A program made the position numbers and the translations under genes. Shown one piece after another: positions 1 to 7,419 of a stretch of 32,870 nt of DNA (the first letter of the stretch is position 1; the number at the start of each line of letters is the position of its first letter). This DNA comes from Acidobacteriota bacterium (GTDB taxonomy: Bacteria > Acidobacteriota > Terriglobia > Terriglobales > Acidobacteriaceae): positions 1 through 32,870 of the forward strand of contig QHZY01000067.1 in the NCBI GenBank assembly GCA_003224855.1, given 5' to 3'. The notes under the pieces are model-generated. The model saw nothing but the letters and a program-made list of their open reading frames with translations. It ran no database searches and was not told where the DNA came from.

Positions 1-142
1 CGCCACGGTCACTGATGATGGTGCGGCCGATGATTGCCGTAAGTTCCTGGGTCTGCTGGCCTTGCGCCATGCCAAGGAAAGCCCCGCACGAAAACGCAAC
101 GGCCAGGAAGAGCTTTCTTCCCACCATTGACCTTCCCATCAT
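1..142 (-). CDS. Secreted protein of unknown function, N-terminus only
   Basis: Read on the minus strand, an open frame starts with ATG at 142 and runs off the left edge, giving 47 residues. It begins MMGRSMVGRKLFLAVAF. A basic start, a hydrophobic stretch and a likely cut after GMAQG make a convincing signal peptide, so the product is probably periplasmic or in the outer membrane. The mature part starts QQTQELTAIIGRTIISDRG. That style is seen in acidobacterial outer-membrane beta-barrel proteins, but too little is present to assign a family. GGAGG lies four bases upstream of the 142 ATG and favours it over the in-frame ATG at 154. It is divergent from rimO. Confidence 0.6.
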   Translation of the reverse strand, partial: MMGRSMVGRKLFLAVAFSCGAFLGMAQGQQTQELTAIIGRTIISDRG

Positions 143-300
143 CGATCCTCCCATTAGTGCCACCCTTGAACTCAGGTTAGCACGCAAGTGAGGCGTCTCA
201 GCCTGGCCGGGGGATGCCTGATTTGGTGCTGGCGGTGCCTTTAACTTCGTGCCGCGGGCCGCGGGAATAGCGATTTTGCAATGGTAAAATCGAAAGAGAG

Positions 301-1776
301 ATGCAGACAGAGACAGCTATTGTAGAGGATGAAAAACCAAAGGCTTCCACCTCTGCCCGGCCGAAGGTCGGGTTTGTAAGCCTGGGTTGTCCTAAAAACC
401 TGGTGGACAGTGAAGTGATGATGGGCCTGCTGCAGAATGCGGGCGCGGAATTGGTGCGCGATCCGAACGAAGCTGACGTTCTGGTGGTAAATACCTGTTC
501 ATTCATCGAGAGCGCGCAACAGGAATCTGTGAACACCATCCTGGAGATGGCGCGGCATAAATCAGAAGGCAACGCTAAGACGCTGGTGGTGGCGGGCTGC
601 CTGGTGGAACGCTTTCGCGATGAGATCCGCAGGAACATTCCGGAAGTGGATGCAGTGGTGGGAACGGGCGAGCTGCAGAAAATTTTGAGCGCCTCCGGAA
701 TGGCCTCGGCGGTTGCGAGTTCGCCGTTCACGATCCTGCAATCGCGTGCAGAAGGCGATGCCCGAGCGGAGCAGGGCCGGTTCTCGCGGGAGAGCTGGGA
801 TGGTGCAATTTCCGACCTGCCGAATTATCTTTACGATGAAGCCACCCCGCGAGTGCTGGCCACTCCCGGATACTCGGCTTATATCAAGATTGCCGAAGGC
901 TGTGATCATCCCTGCAGCTTCTGCATTATCCCGCAGCTGCGGGGCAAATTTCGTTCACGGCGATTCGAGTCAGTGATTGCGGAGGCGGAGCGCCTGGTCA
1001 CAGACGGGGTGCGCGAGATCACGCTGATCGGGCAGGACACGACCTGTTACGGCGAAGACCTGGGGCTCACCGAGGGCCTGGCGCTGCTTCTGGAAAAGCT
1101 CGCAGCAATACCTGACCTGCGCTGGGTCCGCTTCCTGTACGCTTATCCCAATAAGATTACGCGGCGCTTGCTTGAAACTATTGCTGCCCACGAAAAGATC
1201 TGTTCCTACATTGATGTTCCGCTTCAGCACGCTTCAGCCGGGGTGCTGAAACGGATGAAACGCGGAGGGAGCGCCGATATCTTTCTGAAGTCGATTGAGA
1301 AGATGCGCCGCACCATCCCGGAAGTGACTTTGCGAACTTCTTTCATCGTGGGCTTTCCGGGAGAGACGGAAGCGGAGTTCAGTGAGCTGTGTGAGTTCGT
1401 GAAAGCGGCGGAGTTCGATTGGATGGGAGCCTTCGCCTACTCCGACCAGGACGGAGCAGCGGCGTTCCAGCTCGGAGACAAGCTTTCGATTCGCGAGATC
1501 GAGAGCCGGCGCAAGCACCTGATGAAAATGCAGCAGCGCATCAGTCGGCATAGAAAGAAGACGATGATCGGGAAAGAATTCGACCTATTGTTGCAGGGCA
1601 CTTCGGAAGAGAGCGAAATGCTGCTGGAAGGGCGCACACAAATGCATGCGCCTGAAATCGACGGCAAGCTGTTCGTGAACGAATTCCCCGAAGAAACTGA
1701 GCTTGTTCCGGGCAATTTTTATCGTTGCCGCATTACTGAAGCGCACGATTACGACCTGGTGGCATCCATCATCTAG
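301..1776 (+). CDS. rimO: Ribosomal protein S12 methylthiotransferase RimO
   Basis: This radical-SAM enzyme adds a methylthio group to the conserved aspartate of ribosomal protein S12, using two iron-sulfur clusters in the cytosol. The 491 residues show the N-terminal MTTase domain with its three cluster cysteines (C30 in LGCPKN, C66 in NTCSF, C100 in AGCLVE). The radical-SAM motif CDHPCSFC follows at C201, C205 and C208, and a C-terminal TRAM-like domain runs from about residue 420. EGCDHPCSFCIIPQLRGKFRSR-type context separates RimO from MiaB. It is slightly longer than the E. coli enzyme because of a linker at about 130-185. The ATG follows a purine-rich GAAAGAGAG. It is the first gene of the plus-strand cluster. 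Confidence 0.95.
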   Translation: MQTETAIVEDEKPKASTSARPKVGFVSLGCPKNLVDSEVMMGLLQNAGAELVRDPNEADVLVVNTCSFIESAQQESVNTILEMARHKSEGNAKTLVVAGCLVERFRDEIRRNIPEVDAVVGTGELQKILSASGMASAVASSPFTILQSRAEGDARAEQGRFSRESWDGAISDLPNYLYDEATPRVLATPGYSAYIKIAEGCDHPCSFCIIPQLRGKFRSRRFESVIAEAERLVTDGVREITLIGQDTTCYGEDLGLTEGLALLLEKLAAIPDLRWVRFLYAYPNKITRRLLETIAAHEKICSYIDVPLQHASAGVLKRMKRGGSADIFLKSIEKMRRTIPEVTLRTSFIVGFPGETEAEFSELCEFVKAAEFDWMGAFAYSDQDGAAAFQLGDKLSIREIESRRKHLMKMQQRISRHRKKTMIGKEFDLLLQGTSEESEMLLEGRTQMHAPEIDGKLFVNEFPEETELVPGNFYRCRITEAHDYDLVASII

Positions 1777-1795
1777 TTAGGCCACGCAAATAGTT

Positions 1796-2008
1796 ATGCC
1801 ACGCAAAAAGGCGATACAGCTTCGCTGTCCAACCTGCAAGACTGAGGTCAAGAGCACAGATACCGAATTCCCTTTCTGCAGCGAGCGTTGCCGGCTGATC
1901 GACCTGGGCCGGTGGGCAAGCGGGCACTACGTGATTTCGTCTCCCGTGAAAGATGTTGAAGACGAATATGGCGGAGACGAGCCGGACCCCGGAAGACATG
2001 AATCCTGA
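1796..2008 (+). CDS. yacG: DNA gyrase inhibitor YacG
   Basis: A 70-residue zinc-binding protein of the YacG family, whose characterised members bind GyrB and inhibit DNA gyrase. CPTC at residues 11-14 and the downstream CSERC element form the four-cysteine zinc site. RLIDLGRWASG is the family signature, and the acidic tail is also typical. It starts 19 bases after rimO and lies in the same reading frame as pgpA, separated from it by a single TGA. It is probably co-transcribed with both. No strong ribosome binding site is visible before the ATG. Confidence 0.9.
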   Translation: MPRKKAIQLRCPTCKTEVKSTDTEFPFCSERCRLIDLGRWASGHYVISSPVKDVEDEYGGDEPDPGRHES

Positions 2009-2035
2009 TTCTTACAGCAGCATCAGCCAAAAATA

Positions 2036-2530
2036 TTGAGCACAATTCAAAGCCGCGGCCGGGCTCCGTTGTGGGCAAGCACGATTGCCACGGTCGCGGG
2101 ACTGGGGAAGCTGAGGCCAGGTCCGGGGACGTGGGGGTCCGCCCTGGCGGTGCTCACCTGGTTTCTTATATCCCAGGTTATTTCTCCCGAGTTGCAATGC
2201 GGCGCTCTGATTCTGCTGTCGCTGGCGGTTATAGCAATCGGCATTCCTGCAGCAACGAAAGTGGCGAGCGCATACGGCAATAAAGACCCACAAAACGTGA
2301 TCATCGACGAAGTTGCGGGGCAGTGGATCACGCTGATCGCGGTTCCGGTCGCATGGAAATCTCTGTTGGTGGGCTTTATACTTTTTCGAGGGTTCGACAT
2401 TTTCAAGCCGCCGCCGATCCGGCGTATTGAAACACTGCCGGGTGGTTTCGGCATCGTACTGGATGACGTTGCTGCGGGAATTTGTGCATCGATCATGATG
2501 CATTTACTCCTGTATCTGGGCTGGCTGTAA
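2036..2530 (+). CDS. pgpA: Phosphatidylglycerophosphatase A
   Basis: PgpA dephosphorylates phosphatidylglycerophosphate to phosphatidylglycerol at the inner membrane. The 164-residue product has the family entry motif GLGKLRPGPGTWGS near residue 25, hydrophobic segments at about 38-75, 105-120 and 140-163, and the acidic active-site motif NKDPQNVIIDEVAGQW. The only plausible start is TTG at 2036: there is no ATG before the conserved region, and the yacG stop closes the frame 27 bases upstream. It sits with plsY and gpsA in the same run, so this stretch covers several steps of anionic phospholipid synthesis. Confidence 0.88.
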   Translation: MSTIQSRGRAPLWASTIATVAGLGKLRPGPGTWGSALAVLTWFLISQVISPELQCGALILLSLAVIAIGIPAATKVASAYGNKDPQNVIIDEVAGQWITLIAVPVAWKSLLVGFILFRGFDIFKPPPIRRIETLPGGFGIVLDDVAAGICASIMMHLLLYLGWL

Positions 2531-2541
2531 AGCATTGGAAG

Positions 2542-3615
2542 ATGGTGATGACTATTTCGGACCGATTGCTGGGCAAGAAAAACGTGAACGGGCATCCGCA
2601 CATTGAGGGGGTGCAGCCGGCCGCAGCATTGCCGGGCGGCGAGGTCCGGATCACGGGGAATGGATTGCGGCCGCAGGATTTTCGCCGCCCCCGAGTACGC
2701 TTCGGCGATATCGAAGGTAGCGTGCTGATCAGTTCCGACGAGTTCCTGGTCGCGCGAGTACCGGCCGGCGCATCCAGCGGTCCGGTAATCGTTTCGACCA
2801 ATGGGAATACCAGCAACGCACACCAGCTGCGGGTGGCGGTGCCCATTGCCGGCAACCTGCATCCGGTTACCAACCCCGCCCTGGACGCAGAAGGCAACAT
2901 CTTCGTTACATTCTCCGGTAGCCGCGGCCAAAAAGTAGATGTCGCTATCTACCGGATCGACACTAATTACGAAATCAAACCGTTTCTCCCCAATATGATG
3001 AACGCGACGTCGATTGCCTTCGACCGGGTGGGCCAGATGTATGTTTCGTCGCGCCACGATGGTGCCGTGTACCGCGTGGCGCCCAACGGAACTGTTTCAA
3101 CCTATGCCGAGGGTATGGGAATCGCGACCGGCATTGCTTTCGACAATGCTGAAAATCTTTATGTCGGAGATCGCAGCGGTACCGTTTTCAAGATCGGCAA
3201 GGACCGGCAGATTTTTGTCTACGCCACACTGGAGCCGAGCGTGTCTGCTTATCACCTGGCGTTCAATGCCAAGGGAGAGCTTTTCGTCACCGGACCAACG
3301 ACCTCGAGTTTCGACTGCATCTACAAAATCGATCCCAACGGCTCGGTTTCCACTTTCTATCGGGGCCTGGGGCGGCCGCAAGGCCTGGCGTTCGATCGCG
3401 AGGGAAATCTGTATGTGGCCGCGTCGCTGGCGGGAAAACGCGGAATCGTAAAAGTCACGCCTCGCGGCGAGGCCGCGCTGCAGGTTTCCGGACAGGGACT
3501 GGTGGGGCTGGCATTTGCCCCGGGCGGCTCGGTTGTGCTGACCACTACGGATTCGGTTCATCACCTTTCATGGGATATTCAAGGCTTGTCGCTGCTTCCC
3601 GAGAGTGCGGCGTAA
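2542..3615 (+). CDS. IPT/TIG plus NHL-type beta-propeller protein
   Basis: The product has 357 residues from ATG 2542; ATG 2548 is also possible, and an upstream ATG at 2482 would overlap pgpA by 49 bases. Residues of about 20-105 look like an IPT/TIG immunoglobulin-like domain (GVQPAAALPGGEVRITGNGL). The rest holds five or six repeats of the type GLAFDREGNLYVA, as in NHL, SMP-30 and gluconolactonase-like propellers. No signal peptide or membrane segment is visible, which is unusual for an IPT domain. The role is unknown. It lies between pgpA and cinA in the same direction, so co-transcription is likely, but the context does not reveal a substrate. Confidence 0.75.
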   Translation: MVMTISDRLLGKKNVNGHPHIEGVQPAAALPGGEVRITGNGLRPQDFRRPRVRFGDIEGSVLISSDEFLVARVPAGASSGPVIVSTNGNTSNAHQLRVAVPIAGNLHPVTNPALDAEGNIFVTFSGSRGQKVDVAIYRIDTNYEIKPFLPNMMNATSIAFDRVGQMYVSSRHDGAVYRVAPNGTVSTYAEGMGIATGIAFDNAENLYVGDRSGTVFKIGKDRQIFVYATLEPSVSAYHLAFNAKGELFVTGPTTSSFDCIYKIDPNGSVSTFYRGLGRPQGLAFDREGNLYVAASLAGKRGIVKVTPRGEAALQVSGQGLVGLAFAPGGSVVLTTTDSVHHLSWDIQGLSLLPESAA

Positions 3616-3652
3616 AACCGGCAGTGATTCGCTTTTCATTTACACTGCTCAC

Positions 3653-4897
3653 GTGAATGCGGAAATTGTTGCCATCGGCTCGGAGCTGTTGACGCCCTTC
3701 CGGCAGGACACAAATTCCTTATACCTCACCGAGAAGCTCAATCAGCTTGGCATCTCAGTAATCTTCAAAGTTATAGTCGGCGACAGTCTGCAGCAGCTCA
3801 CTACGGCCGCGGCGCAGGCCATGGCGCGCGCGGAACTGGTCATCTTTATGGGAGGACTGGGTCCTACTGAGGATGACCTGACACGCGAGGCGGTCGCGGC
3901 ATCCCTTGGGCTACCGCTCCGGCGGGACATGAGCATTGTGAGCGCGCTGGAGAAGAGATTCGCCGAGCGGGGCTGGAAGATGGCTCCCAACAACCACAAG
4001 CAGGCGGATGTGATTGCAGGGGCGGCAGTCCTGCCCAACGCGAACGGTACGGCGCCAGGACAATGGATTGCAGGGAGATATGACGGCGCGGAAAAGATCG
4101 TTCTGCTGCTGCCCGGCCCTCCCCACGAGTTGAAGGCGCTGTTCGAAGAGCAGTGTTGGCCGAGATTGAAAGCCAAGATTCCGGAGCAGCACATTGCCAC
4201 ACGCGTTCTGAAGATAGCCATGATGGGCGAGTCGCAATGCGACGCGCGGGTTGCGCCCATCTATAAGCAATTTGAAGACGTGGAGACCACGATTCTCGCC
4301 GGCGCGGGAGAGATCCAGCTGCACTTGAAAACTAAAGCAGCATCGCTTGAGCAGGCCAGCGCCCGGCTGAATGAGCTGGTGGATAAATTGGAAGAGGAGC
4401 TCCAGGACTTCGTGTTCTCTGATAACGGAGATTCGCTGGAACAGATTGTGGGCTATTACCTGCAGATGAGAAACGCGACGCTGGCAGTGGCGGAGTCGTG
4501 TACGGGCGGGCTGCTGGCGGAACGCATCACTTCCATCGGCGGGAGTTCGCGATATTTCTTGGGCGGGGCGGTAGTTTACTCGAACGAGCTGAAAACGGAG
4601 TTCGCGGATGTTCCTGCTGAGCTCATCGAAATGCATGGAGCGGTCAGCAAGCAAGTGGCGGTTGCGCTGGCCGAGGGCATTCGCAAGCGCTGCAGGGCAA
4701 GCTTTGGAATTGGGATCACCGGCGTGGCGGGCCCGACTGGCGGCACTCCGGAGAAGCCGGTGGGCCTGGTATTTCACGCTCTGGCAGGAGAGCGAGGAAC
4801 GGAAGTGGTGGAGAAACGGTTTGGCGGCGATCGCAATCGCATTCGCTGGTTCGCCAGCCAGCAGGCGCTGGATATGGTCCGCAGGAAACTGATGTAG
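3653..4897 (+). CDS. cinA: CinA-like protein (nucleotide pyrophosphatase domain plus nicotinamide-nucleotide amidase)
   Basis: The 414-residue product has the two-domain CinA architecture. The N-terminal MoaB/MogA-like COG1058 domain contains IGSELLTPF and GGLGPTEDDLTRE. The C-terminal PncC-type deamidase domain contains AESCTGG and GITGVAGPTGG. Characterised relatives hydrolyse ADP-ribose-type nucleotides and convert nicotinamide mononucleotide to nicotinate mononucleotide, recycling pyridine nucleotides in the cytosol. The GTG at 3653 (VNAEIVAIGSELL) matches the usual family start. An earlier GTG at 3605 would add 16 non-conserved residues overlapping the upstream gene. thpR begins six bases after its stop. 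Confidence 0.92.
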   Translation: MNAEIVAIGSELLTPFRQDTNSLYLTEKLNQLGISVIFKVIVGDSLQQLTTAAAQAMARAELVIFMGGLGPTEDDLTREAVAASLGLPLRRDMSIVSALEKRFAERGWKMAPNNHKQADVIAGAAVLPNANGTAPGQWIAGRYDGAEKIVLLLPGPPHELKALFEEQCWPRLKAKIPEQHIATRVLKIAMMGESQCDARVAPIYKQFEDVETTILAGAGEIQLHLKTKAASLEQASARLNELVDKLEEELQDFVFSDNGDSLEQIVGYYLQMRNATLAVAESCTGGLLAERITSIGGSSRYFLGGAVVYSNELKTEFADVPAELIEMHGAVSKQVAVALAEGIRKRCRASFGIGITGVAGPTGGTPEKPVGLVFHALAGERGTEVVEKRFGGDRNRIRWFASQQALDMVRRKLM

Positions 4898-4902
4898 GGG
4901 TC

Positions 4903-5496
4903 ATGCGGATTTTTGTGGCGCTGGAAATTCCGGAGGCGGTGCGAACGAGGATTGCGAGTTTCATCGACCATATTCGTGAATTCGCGCCGCAGGCTCGCTG
5001 GGTGCGGCCCGAATCCTTGCATCTCACGCTAAAGTTCATTGGGGAAAAGCAGCCGGCGGAGGTCGAGCGGATTATTCAAAGCTTGGCAGAAATCAAGGGC
5101 GAAGGCTGTTTCGACGTGGTATTTCGCGGCTCCGGGTTCTTTCCGAATGCGAAAGCGGCACGGGTGCTTTGGGTGGGCATCAAAGAGAATTCTCATTTGA
5201 CGAAGCTGGCAAACCTGGTGGACGAGGCCTGCGGCAAAACCGGAGTTGCTCGTGAGGAGCGCGAGTTCAACCCGCATTTGACCCTGGCGAGGGCGGGCAG
5301 TTCGGGTGTGCCATATCAGATCCAAGGGGATCGCAAGAAGCGTACTTTCGAAAAGCTGCAGGAGCGGCTTGCGGAAATGGAGACTCCGGATTTCGGTACG
5401 ATGAAAGCCTGCGAGTTCATTCTTTATCACAGCAAACTTTCTCCCAGGGGTGCACACTACACTGCTCTGGCGCGCTTCTTGCTGGAAAAATCATGA
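4903..5496 (+). CDS. thpR: RNA 2',3'-cyclic phosphodiesterase (ThpR, 2'-5' RNA ligase family)
   Basis: A 197-residue member of the 2H phosphoesterase superfamily. Both catalytic HxT motifs are present: HLTLKFIGE near residue 42 and HLTLARA near residue 125. The family opens 2',3'-cyclic phosphates on RNA to 2'-phosphates, and can also join 2'-5' ends in vitro. The start MRIFVALEIPE is typical. The ATG is preceded by AGGGG and sits five bases after the cinA stop. The stop overlaps the plsY start (ATGA), which indicates translational coupling. Confidence 0.92.
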   Translation: MRIFVALEIPEAVRTRIASFIDHIREFAPQARWVRPESLHLTLKFIGEKQPAEVERIIQSLAEIKGEGCFDVVFRGSGFFPNAKAARVLWVGIKENSHLTKLANLVDEACGKTGVAREEREFNPHLTLARAGSSGVPYQIQGDRKKRTFEKLQERLAEMETPDFGTMKACEFILYHSKLSPRGAHYTALARFLLEKS

Positions 5497-6095
5497 AAAC
5501 AGCTTTGCTGGTGGCCGGGTACAGTTACCTGCTCGGATCGATCCCTTTCGGATATCTGCTGGTACGTTTTGTGCGCGGCCAGGATGTCCGCGCAACCGGC
5601 AGCGGGAACATTGGCGCAACCAATGTGGCAAGATCATCCCCTCTATTGGGGTTGCTTACACTGCTCCTGGACGGCATGAAGGGCTTTATTGCGGTGCTGA
5701 TGGTGCGCGTTTTTTGGCCGCACGCCGATACCCGGCTAAGCGCGCTGGCTGCGTTTTGCGCAATCGTGGGACACATGTTCCCGGTCTGGCTTAAGTTTCG
5801 TGGCGGCAAAGGGGTTGCGACGGGACTGGGCTCATACATCGCCGTGGTGCCGAAAGCGATTCTGGTTGCAGTCGGAATTTTCGTGGCGTTGGTTGCGGTG
5901 TTTCGCTACGTTTCGCTGGGTTCCATTATCGCGGTTGCGCTGCTGCCTTTACTGGCATTCGCGCTTGATGACTGGCGGCAGGCTGCTCCCCTGCTTTTGC
6001 TGTCAGCTTCTTCACTGCTCATCGTTGCGAAACATCACCCCAACATTCGCCGTCTGATTGCCGGGAATGAGCCACGTTTCGCGGAGCGCAAGTGA
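5493..6095 (+). CDS. plsY: Acyl-phosphate:glycerol-3-phosphate acyltransferase PlsY
   Basis: PlsY transfers an acyl group from acyl-phosphate to sn-glycerol-3-phosphate, the first committed step of phospholipid synthesis, in the inner membrane. The 200 residues show the conserved loops SYLLGSIPFGYLL near the start, GSGNIGATNVAR at about 37-48, and FRGGKGVATGLG at about 102-113, set between hydrophobic helices. The length is normal for the family. It overlaps thpR by four bases and gpsA by four bases (GTGA). It is therefore tightly coupled to the gene expected to supply its substrate. Confidence 0.95.
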   Translation: MKTALLVAGYSYLLGSIPFGYLLVRFVRGQDVRATGSGNIGATNVARSSPLLGLLTLLLDGMKGFIAVLMVRVFWPHADTRLSALAAFCAIVGHMFPVWLKFRGGKGVATGLGSYIAVVPKAILVAVGIFVALVAVFRYVSLGSIIAVALLPLLAFALDDWRQAAPLLLLSASSLLIVAKHHPNIRRLIAGNEPRFAERK

Positions 6096-6913
6096 GCCGC
6101 ATCGCAATCATCGGCGCCGGCGCGTGGGGCACGGGGCTGGCTATTGTTCTTGGGCGCAAGGGCGGTCACGAGGTGCGGCTATGGGCCCACGAGCCGGAAG
6201 TTTGTGAATCGATCACGCAGCGCCGGGTGAACGAGCTTTTTCTTCCCGCACAGGCGATACCTGAGAACGTCCATCCTACTAACAGCTTCGCGGATGCTAC
6301 CAGGTCGGCCGAAATTGTAGTCGGCGTTATGCCGTCACATCACTGTCGCGCAATTTTTGAGAAGCTGTGTTCCTTGATGGAACCTTCGATGTTGCTGGTG
6401 AGCGCCACCAAAGGATTGGAAAACGGCACGCTGTTACGCATGACCGAAGTGGTTTCACAGGTGGTATCGGAAGGGTGCGGATTCACACCGCGAGTGGGCG
6501 CGCTGAGCGGGCCAACGTTTGCGAAAGAGGTCGCGCGCGGAGATCCAACCGCGATAACCATTGCTTCGCATGACGCTGAATTGCAGAGCACGATTCAGCG
6601 CGAATTCAGCGGCCCTACATTTCGCGTTTATACCAGCGACGATCTGATCGGAGTGGAACTGGGTGATCGCAGCGTGGGCGTGGAACTTGGCAAAGGGCGC
6701 AAGTTACCGGACATCATCGCCGGCATGCATGGCATGGTGGCGGAGGGCGTGTTTACCACCGGCGCTGCGGTCGAGTTGGCAAAGAGGTATCAAGTGGAGA
6801 TGCCGATTACCCAGCAAATGCACTCCATTCTGAATAGCGGCAAGTCGCCGCGTGAAGCCATTCAGGAACTTATGTTGCGGAGCGCCAAGCGGGAGACGGA
6901 ATTCCATTCCTAG
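6092..6913 (+). CDS. gpsA: Glycerol-3-phosphate dehydrogenase [NAD(P)+], internally deleted
   Basis: GpsA reduces dihydroxyacetone phosphate to sn-glycerol-3-phosphate, the PlsY substrate. The N-terminal Rossmann motif GAGAWGTGLA, SATKGLE and GALSGPTFAKEVA are intact. So is the C-terminal end (MVAEGVFTTGAAVELA, PREAIQELM). The product has only 273 residues, while the family usually has about 330-340. At about nt 6665 the frame passes directly from IGVELG to RSVGVELGKGRKL. The block that should lie between them is missing in frame: the ALKN segment with the catalytic lysine, TRGLAE, GLGDL and the SRN substrate residues. As read here it should be catalytically dead, unless this is a sequence error. 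GTG start, coupled to plsY. Confidence 0.85.
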   Translation: MSRIAIIGAGAWGTGLAIVLGRKGGHEVRLWAHEPEVCESITQRRVNELFLPAQAIPENVHPTNSFADATRSAEIVVGVMPSHHCRAIFEKLCSLMEPSMLLVSATKGLENGTLLRMTEVVSQVVSEGCGFTPRVGALSGPTFAKEVARGDPTAITIASHDAELQSTIQREFSGPTFRVYTSDDLIGVELGDRSVGVELGKGRKLPDIIAGMHGMVAEGVFTTGAAVELAKRYQVEMPITQQMHSILNSGKSPREAIQELMLRSAKRETEFHS

Positions 6914-6952
6914 AGCACGAGCTCAGGCAGATGACAGTTCCCGGTTCTAGTT

Positions 6953-7273
6953 TCAGGCGACTCGTTCGTAAGCGCCCAGTGCGACTTCCCTTTCCGTCAT
7001 CTCTTCGCACCGATGATCGATCTTCTTATACTCATCAGCATGTTGGAGACGGAAGTTCTCATAGGCTGCCCGTGAAGTCCAGTAGTCGAGTGTGACGTAA
7101 CGGCCGGGTTGGTTCAGGTCACGGACCAGATCAGTCCCGCAATAATTTGGGTCCTGGCGAAAGAAGTTGGCCCACTCGCCTTCCGACCCATACACAATTT
7201 GAAATTGCGGTTCGAATGTCTGTTTGATTTGAAATTCCCAGATCAGCAAATACCCCCAACTTACGGTGGTCAT
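6953..7273 (-). CDS. ABM-like (dimeric alpha/beta barrel) small protein
   Basis: The 106-residue protein resembles the antibiotic biosynthesis monooxygenase and related dimeric alpha/beta-barrel families. Its pattern is an N-terminal strand YLLIWEFQIK, then a helix with WANFFRQDPNYCGTDLVRD, then the strand GRYVTLDYWTS followed by AAYENFRL. Members include small cofactor-free oxygenases and many uncharacterised proteins, so no substrate is proposed. ATG 7273 is preceded by AGGGG at 11 bases. A GTG at 7285 would add four residues. It lies alone on the minus strand between gpsA and the HD-GYP gene. Confidence 0.6.
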   Translation of the reverse strand: MTTVSWGYLLIWEFQIKQTFEPQFQIVYGSEGEWANFFRQDPNYCGTDLVRDLNQPGRYVTLDYWTSRAAYENFRLQHADEYKKIDHRCEEMTEREVALGAYERVA

Positions 7274-7419
7274 TTTTGGAAGCACCCCTTTCTTTAAGGC
7301 TCCGCACGGAAAACGGTAATTGAACCGGAGTACTTTGGTAATCCAATCAATGTAGAAGTCGCAAGACCGGCTGTTCCAGGCACAGTAGAATTTTTGAGAT
7401 CGTGCCGTAATCTGCGCGC

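Noticed and set aside
2047-3057. Minus-strand open frame of 336 codons across pgpA and the NHL gene
   Set aside because: It spans two real genes on the other strand and shows no domain or start signal.
6650-6690. Recombination between the two GTGGAACT copies as cause of the gpsA loss
   Set aside because: Both copies are still present, whereas recombination between them would leave only one.
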